Shown: positions 18,371 to 25,356 of the stretch, in pieces
Numbering within the stretch: the stretch's first letter is position 1
Layout of the letters: each line of letters opens with the position of its first letter
Source: an uncultured Prevotella sp.
GTDB lineage: Bacteria; Bacteroidota; Bacteroidia; Bacteroidales; Bacteroidaceae
NCBI GenBank assembly: GCA_946540435.1
Contig: CAMNII010000014.1
Coordinates: 1 to 50,139, forward strand
Direction of reading: 5' to 3'
Length of the DNA: 50,139 nucleotides
Made by a program: the position numbers and the translations under genes
The notes under the pieces: generated by a model
What the model was told of the DNA's origin: nothing
Databases searched by the model: none
What the model saw: only the letters and a program-made list of their open reading frames with translations

Positions 18371-19630
18371 ATGAACTTAATCGATAACGCAATGCGGTTG
18401 CCGGTTCGGGTAGTTGCCATCGGAGCCGGCAACCGCATGCGTACATATGTTAAATATATCTCAGACCATCCTGACGTCGTCACCCTTGTTGCTGTCGTCG
18501 ACCCTAACGGTCAGCGACGCGACGAGATGGCCGATGTCTTCGGCCTGCCACCGACAGCCCGCTTTGCAGACAGCGAAGACTTTTTTGCAAGCCATATCGA
18601 AGCCGATGCCGTGTTCATCGGCACCCCAGAGGCCTACCACTTCCTGCCGGCCATGACGGCCATACGCCACGGGCTGCACGTCCTCCTCGAGAAGCCCATT
18701 GCTCAGAGCTACGACGAATGCGCCACCATTGCCATGGAGGCACAGCGCCACCATGTGCACGTCGGCGTGTGCCATGTGTTGCGATATATGCCATGCTTCC
18801 AGAAGATAAAGGCCATCGTCGACGAAGGGTCGCTCGGCAGGATTATCTCCATACGCCATACAGAGCGGGTGGGTGTCGACAGGATGGCTCACAGCTACGT
18901 GCGCGGGGCGTTCCGGCGCAGCGAGGAAGCCAATCCCATGTTGCTGTCGAAATGCTGTCACGACGTCGACTTCCTGCTGTGGCTCGTCAACTCGCCCTGC
19001 CGACGCGTGTCGTCCTTCGGCTCGCTCACCTGGTTCAACAGCGCTCATGCGCCGGAAGGTGCTGCCGGGCGATGCGTCGACTGCAAGGTCGAGGCATCAT
19101 GTCCCTTCTCTGCCGTCGACCTCTATTGGCGACGACGAGAATGGATAAGAAACTTCGACGTGCCCAAGGGGAAGACCATCGACGACGTCCTCCGCGAAGA
19201 ACTCCGCCACGGACCCTTCGGGCGCTGCGTCTACCATTGCGACAATGATGTCGTCGACCATCAGACCACCATCTTCGAAATGGCCGACCACACCACCATA
19301 TCCCTCGACATGACAGCCTTTACCAAGGACGACCACCGCTCGACGGCCATCAGCCTGACCGAAGGCGAGATCTTCTGCAATGAGGCCTGCGTCACCGTGC
19401 GCCATTTCCTGACAGGCAAAGAGGAGCGTTTCGACTTTTCCGAGGAGATGAACAGGCCTTATCATGGCGGCGCCGACTTTGCCATCGTCGACGACTTCCT
19501 GCGGACACTTTGCGGGAAGACCTCCGAGCCATTGGCATCTATCGACGACGCCCTCCATAGCCATCGCCTTTGTTTCGAGGCCGAGCGCAGCCGACTGACG
19601 GGGGAGACTGTAGACCTGACGCAGAAGTGA
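18371..19630 (+). CDS. Gfo/Idh/MocA oxidoreductase, cytoplasmic, with Cys cluster
   Basis: A second NAD(P)-dependent oxidoreductase of 419 residues without a signal peptide. The nucleotide-binding loop is GAGNRMR (about 18-24), the EKP motif starts at Glu107, and the catalytic block is SKCCHDVDFLLWL (about 194-206). Between the two halves lies a cysteine cluster, Cys235-x2-Cys238-x5-Cys244, likely a structural metal site, present in one subgroup of the family. It lies 9 bp after the HEAT-DUF1080 gene, so it belongs to the same operon. It could process the keto-sugar released by that enzyme, for example by reducing it back; this is inference. Codon use is strongly C-ended compared with the next gene. 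Confidence 0.87.
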   Translation: MNLIDNAMRLPVRVVAIGAGNRMRTYVKYISDHPDVVTLVAVVDPNGQRRDEMADVFGLPPTARFADSEDFFASHIEADAVFIGTPEAYHFLPAMTAIRHGLHVLLEKPIAQSYDECATIAMEAQRHHVHVGVCHVLRYMPCFQKIKAIVDEGSLGRIISIRHTERVGVDRMAHSYVRGAFRRSEEANPMLLSKCCHDVDFLLWLVNSPCRRVSSFGSLTWFNSAHAPEGAAGRCVDCKVEASCPFSAVDLYWRRREWIRNFDVPKGKTIDDVLREELRHGPFGRCVYHCDNDVVDHQTTIFEMADHTTISLDMTAFTKDDHRSTAISLTEGEIFCNEACVTVRHFLTGKEERFDFSEEMNRPYHGGADFAIVDDFLRTLCGKTSEPLASIDDALHSHRLCFEAERSRLTGETVDLTQK

Positions 19631-19646
19631 GTTTTTCTCCCTTTTA

Positions 19647-19678
19647 TTTGTGTTTGTCGGAAAAAAGCAGTAATTTTG
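19647..19678 (+). promoter_or_regulatory. promoter of the LRR gene and its long leader
   Basis: TTTG at 19647-19650, a 20-bp spacer and TAATTTTG at 19671-19678 fit the Bacteroidetes promoter consensus. The start would be near 19685. That makes a leader of about 360 bases before the ATG at 20048. Confidence 0.75.
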
Positions 19679-19684
19679 TCGCTA

Positions 19685-20047
19685 AATAATAAAATATGTG
19701 TAACCCTCTAACCCCGTCATCATAAGAAACAGAAAGTAACGAAACAAAACGGGAGGCAGTCTTGGCACAAGTTGCCGACCTCCGCAAGGGAATATCCCAA
19801 CGCACTCACCTATCATCAACCTGAAACGAATGGTGCGCGGCAATTCCCGTTCGTCGTCTTAATTGATACTTGAGCTTTCTGCTCTTGTCTCTCTCATTCT
19901 TGAATACCGCCAATATTCACTACCGAGAGCAAGCAGTTCAGAAGGCTTGCTTATTTGGTAGTATGGTCACTTGGCGGTAACCCGATTAGAGAATAAGCAT
20001 CGAATGGTTGCACGCCTTTTTAGTTTCCAAAACACAGACAGAACAAC
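19685..20047 (+). ncRNA. structured 5' leader or small RNA upstream of the LRR gene
   Basis: This 360-base stretch has no convincing coding frame but folds well. A three-part nested stem is made of TACCGCCAA (19905-19913) with TTGGCGGTA (19971-19979), ACTACC (19919-19924) with GGTAGT (19957-19962), and GCAAGC (19929-19934) with GCTTGC (19945-19950), closed by a 10-base loop. An 8-bp stem with one G-U pair joins ACGAATGG (19826-19833) to CCGTTCGT (19847-19854). A smaller hairpin sits at 19752-19783 (GGAGG/CCTCC outside GGCA/TGCC). A short T-run follows at about 20021-20025. It does not show the conserved cores of RNase P RNA, tmRNA or SRP RNA. It may be a cis-regulatory leader or an independent RNA; the sequence does not decide. 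Confidence 0.5.
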
Positions 20048-21286
20048 ATGAAATTAAATTACATCTTTACAACAATCCTCGCCCTGCTGGCTATACCCAC
20101 ATGGGCAGGTGACGTAGTCATCAACGAGACGAATTTTCCCGATGCCAACTTCCGCAACTACCTTTTTGCGCAAGACTATGGCCAAGACGGTATCCTGACG
20201 GAGGAAGAAGTACGCAATATTACGCACATTGAAGTGATGGAAAAGCAAATTTCCAGTCTGCAAGGCATCGAGTTCTTTACAACTCTGATTTTCTTATCTT
20301 GTAGATACAACCAACTGACCTCTTTGGATGTGTCGCAGAACACCGCACTGACGCAGTTATATTGTGATTACAACCAACTGACCTCGTTGGATGTGTCGCA
20401 GAACACGGCACTGACATTGTTATCTTGTAGCAAAAACCAACTGACCTCCTTGGATGTGTCAGGGGCTACGGCACTGACGATTTTATATTGTTATTACAAC
20501 CAACTGCCCTCTTTGGATGTGTCGCAGAATACGGCACTTAGGTATTTAGGTTGTTACAACAACCAACTGCCCTCTTTGGATGTGTCGCATAACACGGCAC
20601 TGACATCGTTATATTGTTTCTGCAACCAACTGCCCTCTTTGGATGTGTCAGGGGCTACGGCATTGACGAGTTTAGGGTGTTCCAACAACCAACTGACCTC
20701 TTTGGATGTGTCGCATAACACGGCACTGACGAGGTTATATTGTTTCTGCAACCAACTGACCTCTTTGGATGTGTCGCATAACACGGCACTGACGAGTTTA
20801 GAGTGTTCCGACAACCAACTAACCTCTTTGGATGTGTCGCATAACACGGCACTGACGATTTTATATTGTGATTACAACCAACTGCCCTCTTTGGATGTGT
20901 CGCAGAACACGGCACTGACGGAGTTAATGTGTCACAACAACCAAATCAAGGGGACCGAGATGGATAATCTTGTCAACAGTCTTCCTATAAACGACATTGA
21001 AAACAAGACAATTTATGTCTATGGTGGCGAGAAAGACGGCAATGTCTGCACAACGGTGCAGGTGGCTGTAGCCAAGAGCAGAGGGTGGACTCCCAGGTAT
21101 TGGTATCTAGAAACTGGAGAAAGAGGTGAATATGCTGGCAGCGACCCATCGGGCATCGAGGACGTAACCATCAGTGGCATCGAGGATGCTCCCGTCTATA
21201 ACCTCTCTGGCCAACGCCTCTCCGCTCCGCAGAAGGGCATCAACATCGTGAATGGAAAGAAGGTAATCTCCCTTCGGTCGAAGTGA
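20048..21286 (+). CDS. secreted leucine-rich-repeat protein with C-terminal surface-sorting-like tail
   Basis: A 412-residue exported protein. Signal peptide 1-20 (cut after TWA), then an EF-hand-like or cap region (FPDANFRNYL..., about 28-60), which often precedes this repeat type. Ten 21-residue leucine-rich repeats follow (about 87-296) with consensus xNQLtSLDVSxNTALTxLxC. A capping segment comes next. The C-terminal 35 residues (APVYNLSGQRLSAP...NGKKV) match the tail seen on many Prevotella surface proteins and on the 1240-residue protein in this window. LRR proteins of this kind are usually cell-surface adhesins or ligand binders; the ligand is not predictable. A strong promoter and a long structured leader precede it, and no partner gene is attached. 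Confidence 0.88.
   Translation: MKLNYIFTTILALLAIPTWAGDVVINETNFPDANFRNYLFAQDYGQDGILTEEEVRNITHIEVMEKQISSLQGIEFFTTLIFLSCRYNQLTSLDVSQNTALTQLYCDYNQLTSLDVSQNTALTLLSCSKNQLTSLDVSGATALTILYCYYNQLPSLDVSQNTALRYLGCYNNQLPSLDVSHNTALTSLYCFCNQLPSLDVSGATALTSLGCSNNQLTSLDVSHNTALTRLYCFCNQLTSLDVSHNTALTSLECSDNQLTSLDVSHNTALTILYCDYNQLPSLDVSQNTALTELMCHNNQIKGTEMDNLVNSLPINDIENKTIYVYGGEKDGNVCTTVQVAVAKSRGWTPRYWYLETGERGEYAGSDPSGIEDVTISGIEDAPVYNLSGQRLSAPQKGINIVNGKKVISLRSK
20306..20935 (+). repeat. ten 63-bp tandem repeats encoding LRR units
   Basis: Ten in-frame 63-bp units with near-identical DNA, for example the shared core TTGGATGTGTCGCA or its TCAGGG variant. Positions 1-2 and 16-20 of each unit vary most. The third, sixth and similar units carry SGATALT instead of SQNTALT or SHNTALT, which suggests duplication of blocks rather than single units. 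Confidence 0.95.
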
Positions 21287-21345
21287 AAAACGAAAAGTGA
21301 AGAGTGAAAAATCCTTCTGCTGAAGTCGACAAGTGAAGCGTGACG

Positions 21346-21393
21346 AGTGAACAGTGAAAAGTCCTGCCGGCAGGTGCTTTTTCACTGTTCACT
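21346..21393. terminator. large hairpin after the LRR gene (possible bidirectional terminator)
   Basis: A perfect 15-bp inverted repeat, AGTGAACAGTGAAAA (21346-21360) with TTTTCACTGTTCACT (21379-21393), encloses CCTGCCGGCAGG (21363-21374), itself a 12-bp palindrome. It follows a run of degenerate gtgaaaagtgaag copies from 21283 onward. It could end LRR transcription, but there is no T-tract outside the stem. Confidence 0.45.
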
Positions 21394-21643
21394 TCATAAA
21401 GAACCACGAATTTCTCATAACTCAGAGGTCTATACAAGTGGGAGAAAAATATAATTACGAATTAGTATACATGGAGAAAGGCTAATTCGAGAAATTCGAA
21501 TAATTCGTGATTCTAAGATGCATCCGAAAACTTCATTCATAAACAAGTTTCTGTTTTCTTTGTTTTGCAGTCACTTATTGGTTAAAATTCTCACGTTCGG
21601 AAAAATTAATGAATTTATTCTTCCTCACTTAATCGAATTTTTC

Positions 21644-21879
21644 GAGGGTGTGTCAAAATAGAAATCCAGTCGTCCTACGGACGAGAAATCCAACAAATCT
21701 ATGCAAATCGAACTGAGGGAGTAGCGAGCGCAGAGCCAAGTTTACTTGGGCTATGCCGAGTCATGACCGAAGAAGACAAAAGTCAACAAATCAAAGTCGT
21801 GATAGACAAGATGAAAGATTTTGGATAGATTTGTGAGATTTCTGCGCGAAGCGCACTACCTTCGTTTTGACACGCCCTC
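21644..21879. mobile_element. 236-bp MITE-like element with terminal inverted repeats
   Basis: Ends GAGGGTGTGTCAAAA (21644-21658) and TTTTGACACGCCCTC (21865-21879) are 15-bp inverted repeats with one mismatch. Sub-terminal inverted repeats of 19 bp lie at 21684-21702 and 21825-21843 with two mismatches. Inside are hairpins at 21670-21684 (TCGTCC-TAC-GGACGA), 21736-21749 (CCAAGTTTACTTGG) and 21843-21855 (TGCGC-GAA-GCGCA). No coding capacity. It sits exactly where the intact neighbouring repeat copies carry a short hairpin. No clear target-site duplication is visible. Confidence 0.65.
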
Positions 21880-21897
21880 TCTCGCTTGGCAAAACCT

Positions 21898-22263
21898 AAA
21901 AAACGATTTTGTCCTTAAGCGGACAAAATCTTCAGAACAAGTTTCTGTTTTCTTTGTTATGCGCTCACTTATTGGATAAAATTCTCACGTTCGGAAAAAT
22001 TAATAAATTTATTCTTCCTCACTTAATCGAATTTTTCGTACCTTTGGCTTCGCCGAAGGTACTCTCGCTCGGCAAAACCTAAAAAACGATTTTGTCCTTA
22101 AGCGGACAAAATCTTCAGAACAAGTTTCTGTTTTCTTTGTTATGCGCTCACTTATTGGATAAAATTCTCACGTTCGGAAAAATTAATAAATTTATTCTTC
22201 CTCACTTAATCGAATTTTTCGTACCTTTGGCTTCGCCGAAGGTACTCTCGCTCGGCAAAACCT
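21898..22263 (+). repeat. two identical 183-bp tandem repeats upstream of ffh
   Basis: Copies 21898-22080 and 22081-22263 appear identical by eye. Each contains a perfect 10-bp stem (GATTTTGTCC with GGACAAAATC), the 12-bp palindrome AATAAATTTATT, a 10-bp stem closing CGGAAAAATT with AATTTTTCG, and a hairpin TACCTTTGGC-TTC-GCCGAAGGTA. A diverged partial copy lies at 21542-21643 and a 38-bp fragment at 22276-22313 forms the ffh -33 region. Confidence 0.9.
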
Positions 22264-22292
22264 AAAAAAAACATAAACAAGTTTCTGTTTTC

Positions 22293-22323
22293 TTTGTTAT
22301 GCGCTCACTTATTCGTACCTTTG
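22293..22323 (+). promoter_or_regulatory. consensus promoter of ffh, built from repeat sequence
   Basis: TTTG at 22293-22296, a 19-bp spacer and TACCTTTG at 22316-22323. The -33 part lies in a fragment of the 183-bp repeat. The start site would be near 22330, about 27 bases before the ATG. Confidence 0.85.
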
Positions 22324-22356
22324 CACCCAAAATAACAAAACAAGGGGAAAAAAGAA

Positions 22357-23694
22357 ATGTTTGAAAATCTAAGTGAGAGACTTGAACGCTCGTTCAAGCT
22401 ACTGAAGGGCGAAGGAAAGATTACCGAGATTAACGTTGCCGAAACCCTCAAGGACGTGCGCCGCGCACTCCTCGATGCTGACGTCAACTACAAGGTCGCC
22501 AAGACCTTCACCGACACCGTCAAGCAGAAGGCACTGGGCATGAACGTGCTCACCGCCGTCAAGCCCGGACAGCTCATGGTGAAACTCGTCCACGACGAGC
22601 TGGCAGAGCTCATGGGTGGCAAGGCCGCCGAGCTGCACCTCGAAAGCCGACCCGCCATCATCCTCATGTCCGGACTGCAAGGCTCCGGTAAGACCACCTT
22701 CTCAGGCAAGCTGGCCAACATGCTCAAGACCAAGCAGCACAAGCGACCCCTCCTCGTGGCCTGCGACGTCTATCGTCCCGCTGCCATCCAGCAGCTGCAC
22801 GTCGTCGGCGAGAGCGTCGGCGTCGACGTCTACAGCGAGCCCGGCAACAAGAACGTCGTGGAGATAGCACAGAACGCCATCCGCAAGGCCAGGCAGGAAA
22901 GCTATAACGTCGTCATCGTCGATACTGCCGGACGACTGGCCATCGACGAGGAGATGATGAACGAAATCGCCACCCTCAAAGCCTCCATCAGTCCCGACGA
23001 GACCCTCTTCGTCGTCGACGCGATGACCGGACAGGATGCCGTCAACACCGCCAAGGAGTTCAACGACCGGCTCGACTTCGACGGCGTCGTCCTCACCAAA
23101 CTCGACGGCGACACCCGCGGCGGCGCAGCCCTCTCCATCCGTACCGTCGTCACCAAACCCATCAAATTCATCGGCACAGGCGAGAAGATGGAGGCCATCG
23201 ACGTCTTCCACCCCTCGCGCATGGCCGACCGCATCCTCGGCATGGGCGACGTCGTGTCGCTCGTAGAACGGGCCCAGCAGCAGTACGACGAGGAGGAAGC
23301 TAGGCGCCTGCAGAAGAAAATCGCCAAGAACAAGTTCGACTTCGATGACTTCCTCGGACAGATCCAGCAGATCAAGAAGATGGGCAACATCAAGGAACTC
23401 GCCTCGATGATACCCGGCGTAGGCAAGCAGATCAAAGACCTCGACATCGACGACGACGCCTTCAAAAGCATCGAAGCCATCATCCAGAGCATGACCCCCA
23501 GGGAGCGCCAGAACCCCGACATCCTCAACCTGAGCCGCAAGCAGCGCATAGCAAAAGGCTCCGGCACCGACATCCAGGAGGTCAACCGCCTCATCAAGCA
23601 GTTCGACCAGACCCGCAAGATGATGAAGATGGTCAGCGGCATGGGCATGAAAGCCAACCCCTTCCGCCTCCCCAAGGGAGGGGCATTAAGATAG
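22357..23694 (+). CDS. ffh: signal recognition particle protein Ffh (SRP54)
   Basis: GTPase that binds 4.5S RNA and signal sequences and delivers ribosomes to FtsY at the membrane. The 445 residues show the N domain (1 to about 90), the G domain with P-loop GLQGSGKTT (about 108-116), DTAGR (about 190-194) and TKLDG (about 247-251), and a Met-rich M domain (about 300-435) ending in MMKMVSGMGMK. Length is normal. The last residues (FRLPKGGALR) are encoded by a CCCCAAGGGAGGGG sequence that matches, in inverted orientation, the repeat at the start of folD, so the C-terminus appears extended by repeat DNA. folD begins 116 bp downstream. Confidence 0.97.
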   Translation: MFENLSERLERSFKLLKGEGKITEINVAETLKDVRRALLDADVNYKVAKTFTDTVKQKALGMNVLTAVKPGQLMVKLVHDELAELMGGKAAELHLESRPAIILMSGLQGSGKTTFSGKLANMLKTKQHKRPLLVACDVYRPAAIQQLHVVGESVGVDVYSEPGNKNVVEIAQNAIRKARQESYNVVIVDTAGRLAIDEEMMNEIATLKASISPDETLFVVDAMTGQDAVNTAKEFNDRLDFDGVVLTKLDGDTRGGAALSIRTVVTKPIKFIGTGEKMEAIDVFHPSRMADRILGMGDVVSLVERAQQQYDEEEARRLQKKIAKNKFDFDDFLGQIQQIKKMGNIKELASMIPGVGKQIKDLDIDDDAFKSIEAIIQSMTPRERQNPDILNLSRKQRIAKGSGTDIQEVNRLIKQFDQTRKMMKMVSGMGMKANPFRLPKGGALR

Positions 23695-23899
23695 TCCGAA
23701 GGTAACTGGCATGAGGCATAATTACCAAACATCTCTTGATTTTGTCTTAGAGGCGATATCGAAAGAAATAAAACAATGAGTCATTAAGGTGTATCTAAAT
23801 AACAGATGAATGGTAGAACGACAGAAAAAGCAAACTAACCACCCCTCCCTTGGGGAGGGGCAGGGGGTGGGCCTCAAGCACCCCTCCCTTGGGGAGGGG
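23667..23899. repeat. G/C-rich element copies at the ffh end and folD start
   Basis: CCTCCCCAAGGGAGGGG at 23667-23683 is the reverse complement of the core in two direct copies of CCCCTCCCTTGGGGAGGGG at 23842-23860 and 23881-23899. The direct copies belong to a 39-bp period. Each core is itself an imperfect palindrome. The second copy is followed by a run of nine G (23902-23910). Confidence 0.85.
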
Positions 23900-24802
23900 C
23901 TGGGGGGGGGCCTCATCGACGGAAAAGCAACGGCAGCCGCCATCAAGGCAGAGATAGCCGACAAGGTGAAAGACATCCTTGCACAGGGCGGGCGCCGACC
24001 CCACCTGGCAGCCATCCTCGTCGGACACGACGGCGGCAGCGAGACCTACGTGAAGAACAAAGTGCTGGCATGCCAGGCCTGCGGATTCGAGTCCACCCTC
24101 CTGCGCTACGAAGACGATGTCACCCAGGCCGAGCTCCTCGACAGCGTGGCAAGGCTCAACGGCGACCCCGCCGTCGACGGCCTCATCGTCCAGCTGCCAC
24201 TGCCCCGCCACATCGACGAGCAGAAAGTCATAGAAGCCATCGACCCGCAAAAAGATGTCGACGGCTTCCATCCCGTCAACGTAGGGCGCATGGCCATCGG
24301 ACTGCCCGGCTTCGTCTCGGCAACACCCCTCGGCATCATGACCCTCCTGCAGCGCTACCATATCCCCACCACCGGCCGGAAATGCGTCATCATCGGGCGC
24401 TCGAACATCGTCGGGAAACCCATGGCACAGCTGATGATGCAGAAACAGTATGGCGACGCCACCGTCACCGTCTGCCACTCCCATTCCGCAAACATCAAGG
24501 AAGAATGCCGACAGGCCGACATCCTCATCGCCGCCATCGGACAACCCGACTTCGTGACCGCCGACATGGTGAAACCCGGAGCCGTCGTCATCGACGTAGG
24601 CACCACACGCGTGCCCGACGCCACCCGCAAGAGCGGCTACCGCCTCAACGGCGACGTGAAGTTCGACGAAGTGGCACCCCGCTGCTCCTTCATCACCCCC
24701 GTGCCCGGAGGAGTAGGACCCATGACCATCTGCTCCCTCATGCAGAACACCCTGCAGGCGTATGAAATGAGAAATGAGAACGCACTCAAAGCGACCAGAT
24801 AA
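23810..24802 (+). CDS. folD: FolD, methylenetetrahydrofolate dehydrogenase/cyclohydrolase
   Basis: Bifunctional cytoplasmic enzyme converting 5,10-methylene-THF to 10-formyl-THF with NADP. The native domain begins at [12 protein letters not shown] (residue 35 on) and shows the catalytic Tyr-x3-Lys (YVKNK), the substrate motif [19 protein letters not shown] in the nucleotide domain and [10 protein letters not shown] near the end. Family proteins normally start just before LIDGK. Here the only upstream ATG (23810) adds about 34 residues read from two 13-residue repeats (HPSLGEG...), so the original start seems replaced by repeat DNA. A GTG at 23867 is an alternative start inside the repeats. 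The last eleven residues ([11 protein letters not shown]) also come from a direct repeat. The core looks intact. Confidence 0.9.
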   Translation: MVERQKKQTNHPSLGEGQGVGLKHPSLGEGLGGGLIDGKATAAAIKAEIADKVKDILAQGGRRPHLAAILVGHDGGSETYVKNKVLACQACGFESTLLRYEDDVTQAELLDSVARLNGDPAVDGLIVQLPLPRHIDEQKVIEAIDPQKDVDGFHPVNVGRMAIGLPGFVSATPLGIMTLLQRYHIPTTGRKCVIIGRSNIVGKPMAQLMMQKQYGDATVTVCHSHSANIKEECRQADILIAAIGQPDFVTADMVKPGAVVIDVGTTRVPDATRKSGYRLNGDVKFDEVAPRCSFITPVPGGVGPMTICSLMQNTLQAYEMRNENALKATR

Positions 24803-25088
24803 CGACAAACCGATGTTGCCCCGCGGGGAGGTTTAGTCGTTATAGGGAGTCTTGAGGGTGAAGGCGTAGCCAAATGCCCGCAAAGCGACCAATTAACTTC
24901 AAACCGACGCTGCCCCTGCGGGGTTTCTGTCCCCCGGGAAACGGGGAAACCGAAGGGGGTATAGAAGTTTACAGGAGTCTTGTGGGTATCGACGGAGTCA
25001 ATGAGAAATGAGAAATGAAAAATAAGAAATGAGAACGCACTCAAAGCGACCAGATAACGACAAAACCTCCCCGCTACATGCCGACACG
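24771..25088 (+). repeat. folD-TPR spacer made of degenerate direct repeats
   Basis: A perfect 39-bp direct repeat, starting GAAATGAGAACGCACTCAAA, occupies 24771-24809 and 25026-25064. The first copy contains the folD stop codon. Between them a unit of roughly 100 bp is repeated imperfectly: AAAGCGACCA...CAAACCGA.G.TGCCCC.GCGGGG...AGTCTTG.GGGT occurs from about 24788 and again from about 24885. GAGAAATGAGAAATGA runs flank it. No gene is visible here. Confidence 0.75.
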
Positions 25089-25280
25089 ATGAGCAGCAAG
25101 CACACATCCGACGACTACTACCGGCTGGGCAACGACCTCCGGCGACGCGGCGACTATCCCGCCGCCATCAATGCCTACCTCGAGGCCATCGCCCTCGACC
25201 CCGACTCACCCGCCGTGCACGCCAAGCAGATGCTCGACGACATCATGAACTACTACCATAAGGATGCCTACAACCCGTAG
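25089..25280 (+). CDS. small single-TPR protein (63 aa)
   Basis: A 63-residue protein dominated by one tetratricopeptide motif: DDYYRLGNDLRRRGDYPAAINAYLEAIALDPDS (in pieces, about residues 7-39), then a helix and the end YHKDAYNP. Small proteins of this pattern are conserved in Bacteroidales; their partners are unknown. I start at ATG 25089 because the 20 codons upstream in frame (from 25029) are read from the direct repeat shared with the folD tail. The final codons and the stop lie inside the terminator hairpin. It may be transcribed with ffh and folD. Confidence 0.75.
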   Translation: MSSKHTSDDYYRLGNDLRRRGDYPAAINAYLEAIALDPDSPAVHAKQMLDDIMNYYHKDAYNP

Positions 25281-25293
25281 GCATCCTTTTTTT
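25260..25293 (+). terminator. terminator overlapping the TPR gene stop codon
   Basis: Perfect 12-bp stem AAGGATGCCTAC (25260-25271) with GTAGGCATCCTT (25277-25288), loop of five, and a T-run to 25293. The TAG stop (25278-25280) lies in the descending arm. Confidence 0.93.
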
Positions 25294-25356
25294 CCTTTGA
25301 CAGCAACGGCAGACAATTCATTATGGTATTCATAATTAATCCATTGGGCTATGTGG

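Larger units (their letters stand above)
21287..22292. repeat. gene-free repeat region between the LRR gene and ffh
   Basis: About 1 kb with no plausible gene. From left to right it holds degenerate gtgaaaagtgaag repeats and a hairpin (21283-21393). AT-rich spacer follows, then a first 183-bp-type repeat copy (21542-21643) interrupted by a MITE-like element (21644-21879). Two identical full copies (21898-22080, 22081-22263) come next, and a fragment that forms the ffh promoter. Confidence 0.8.

Noticed and set aside
19685..20047. RNase P RNA, tmRNA or SRP RNA
   Set aside because: The size fits the first two, but their conserved core sequences and a CCA-type or tRNA-like end are not present.
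20554..20847. Minus-strand repetitive frames opposite the LRR gene
   Set aside because: They are mirror readings of the 63-bp repeats; the plus frame has a signal peptide, a real repeat fold and a sorting tail.
22039..22046. TACCTTTG inside the repeat copies as extra ffh promoters
   Set aside because: No TTTG stands at the right distance upstream, and the motif forms one arm of a hairpin instead.
23795..24808. Long minus-strand frame (337 codons) opposite folD with LPLPKGGV repeats
   Set aside because: It is complementary to an intact FolD and its repeats come from the G/C-rich element; no known family or signal.
25029..25088. Longer start for the TPR gene (20 extra codons)
   Set aside because: The extra codons are the direct repeat shared with the folD tail, so the internal ATG at 25089 is the better start.
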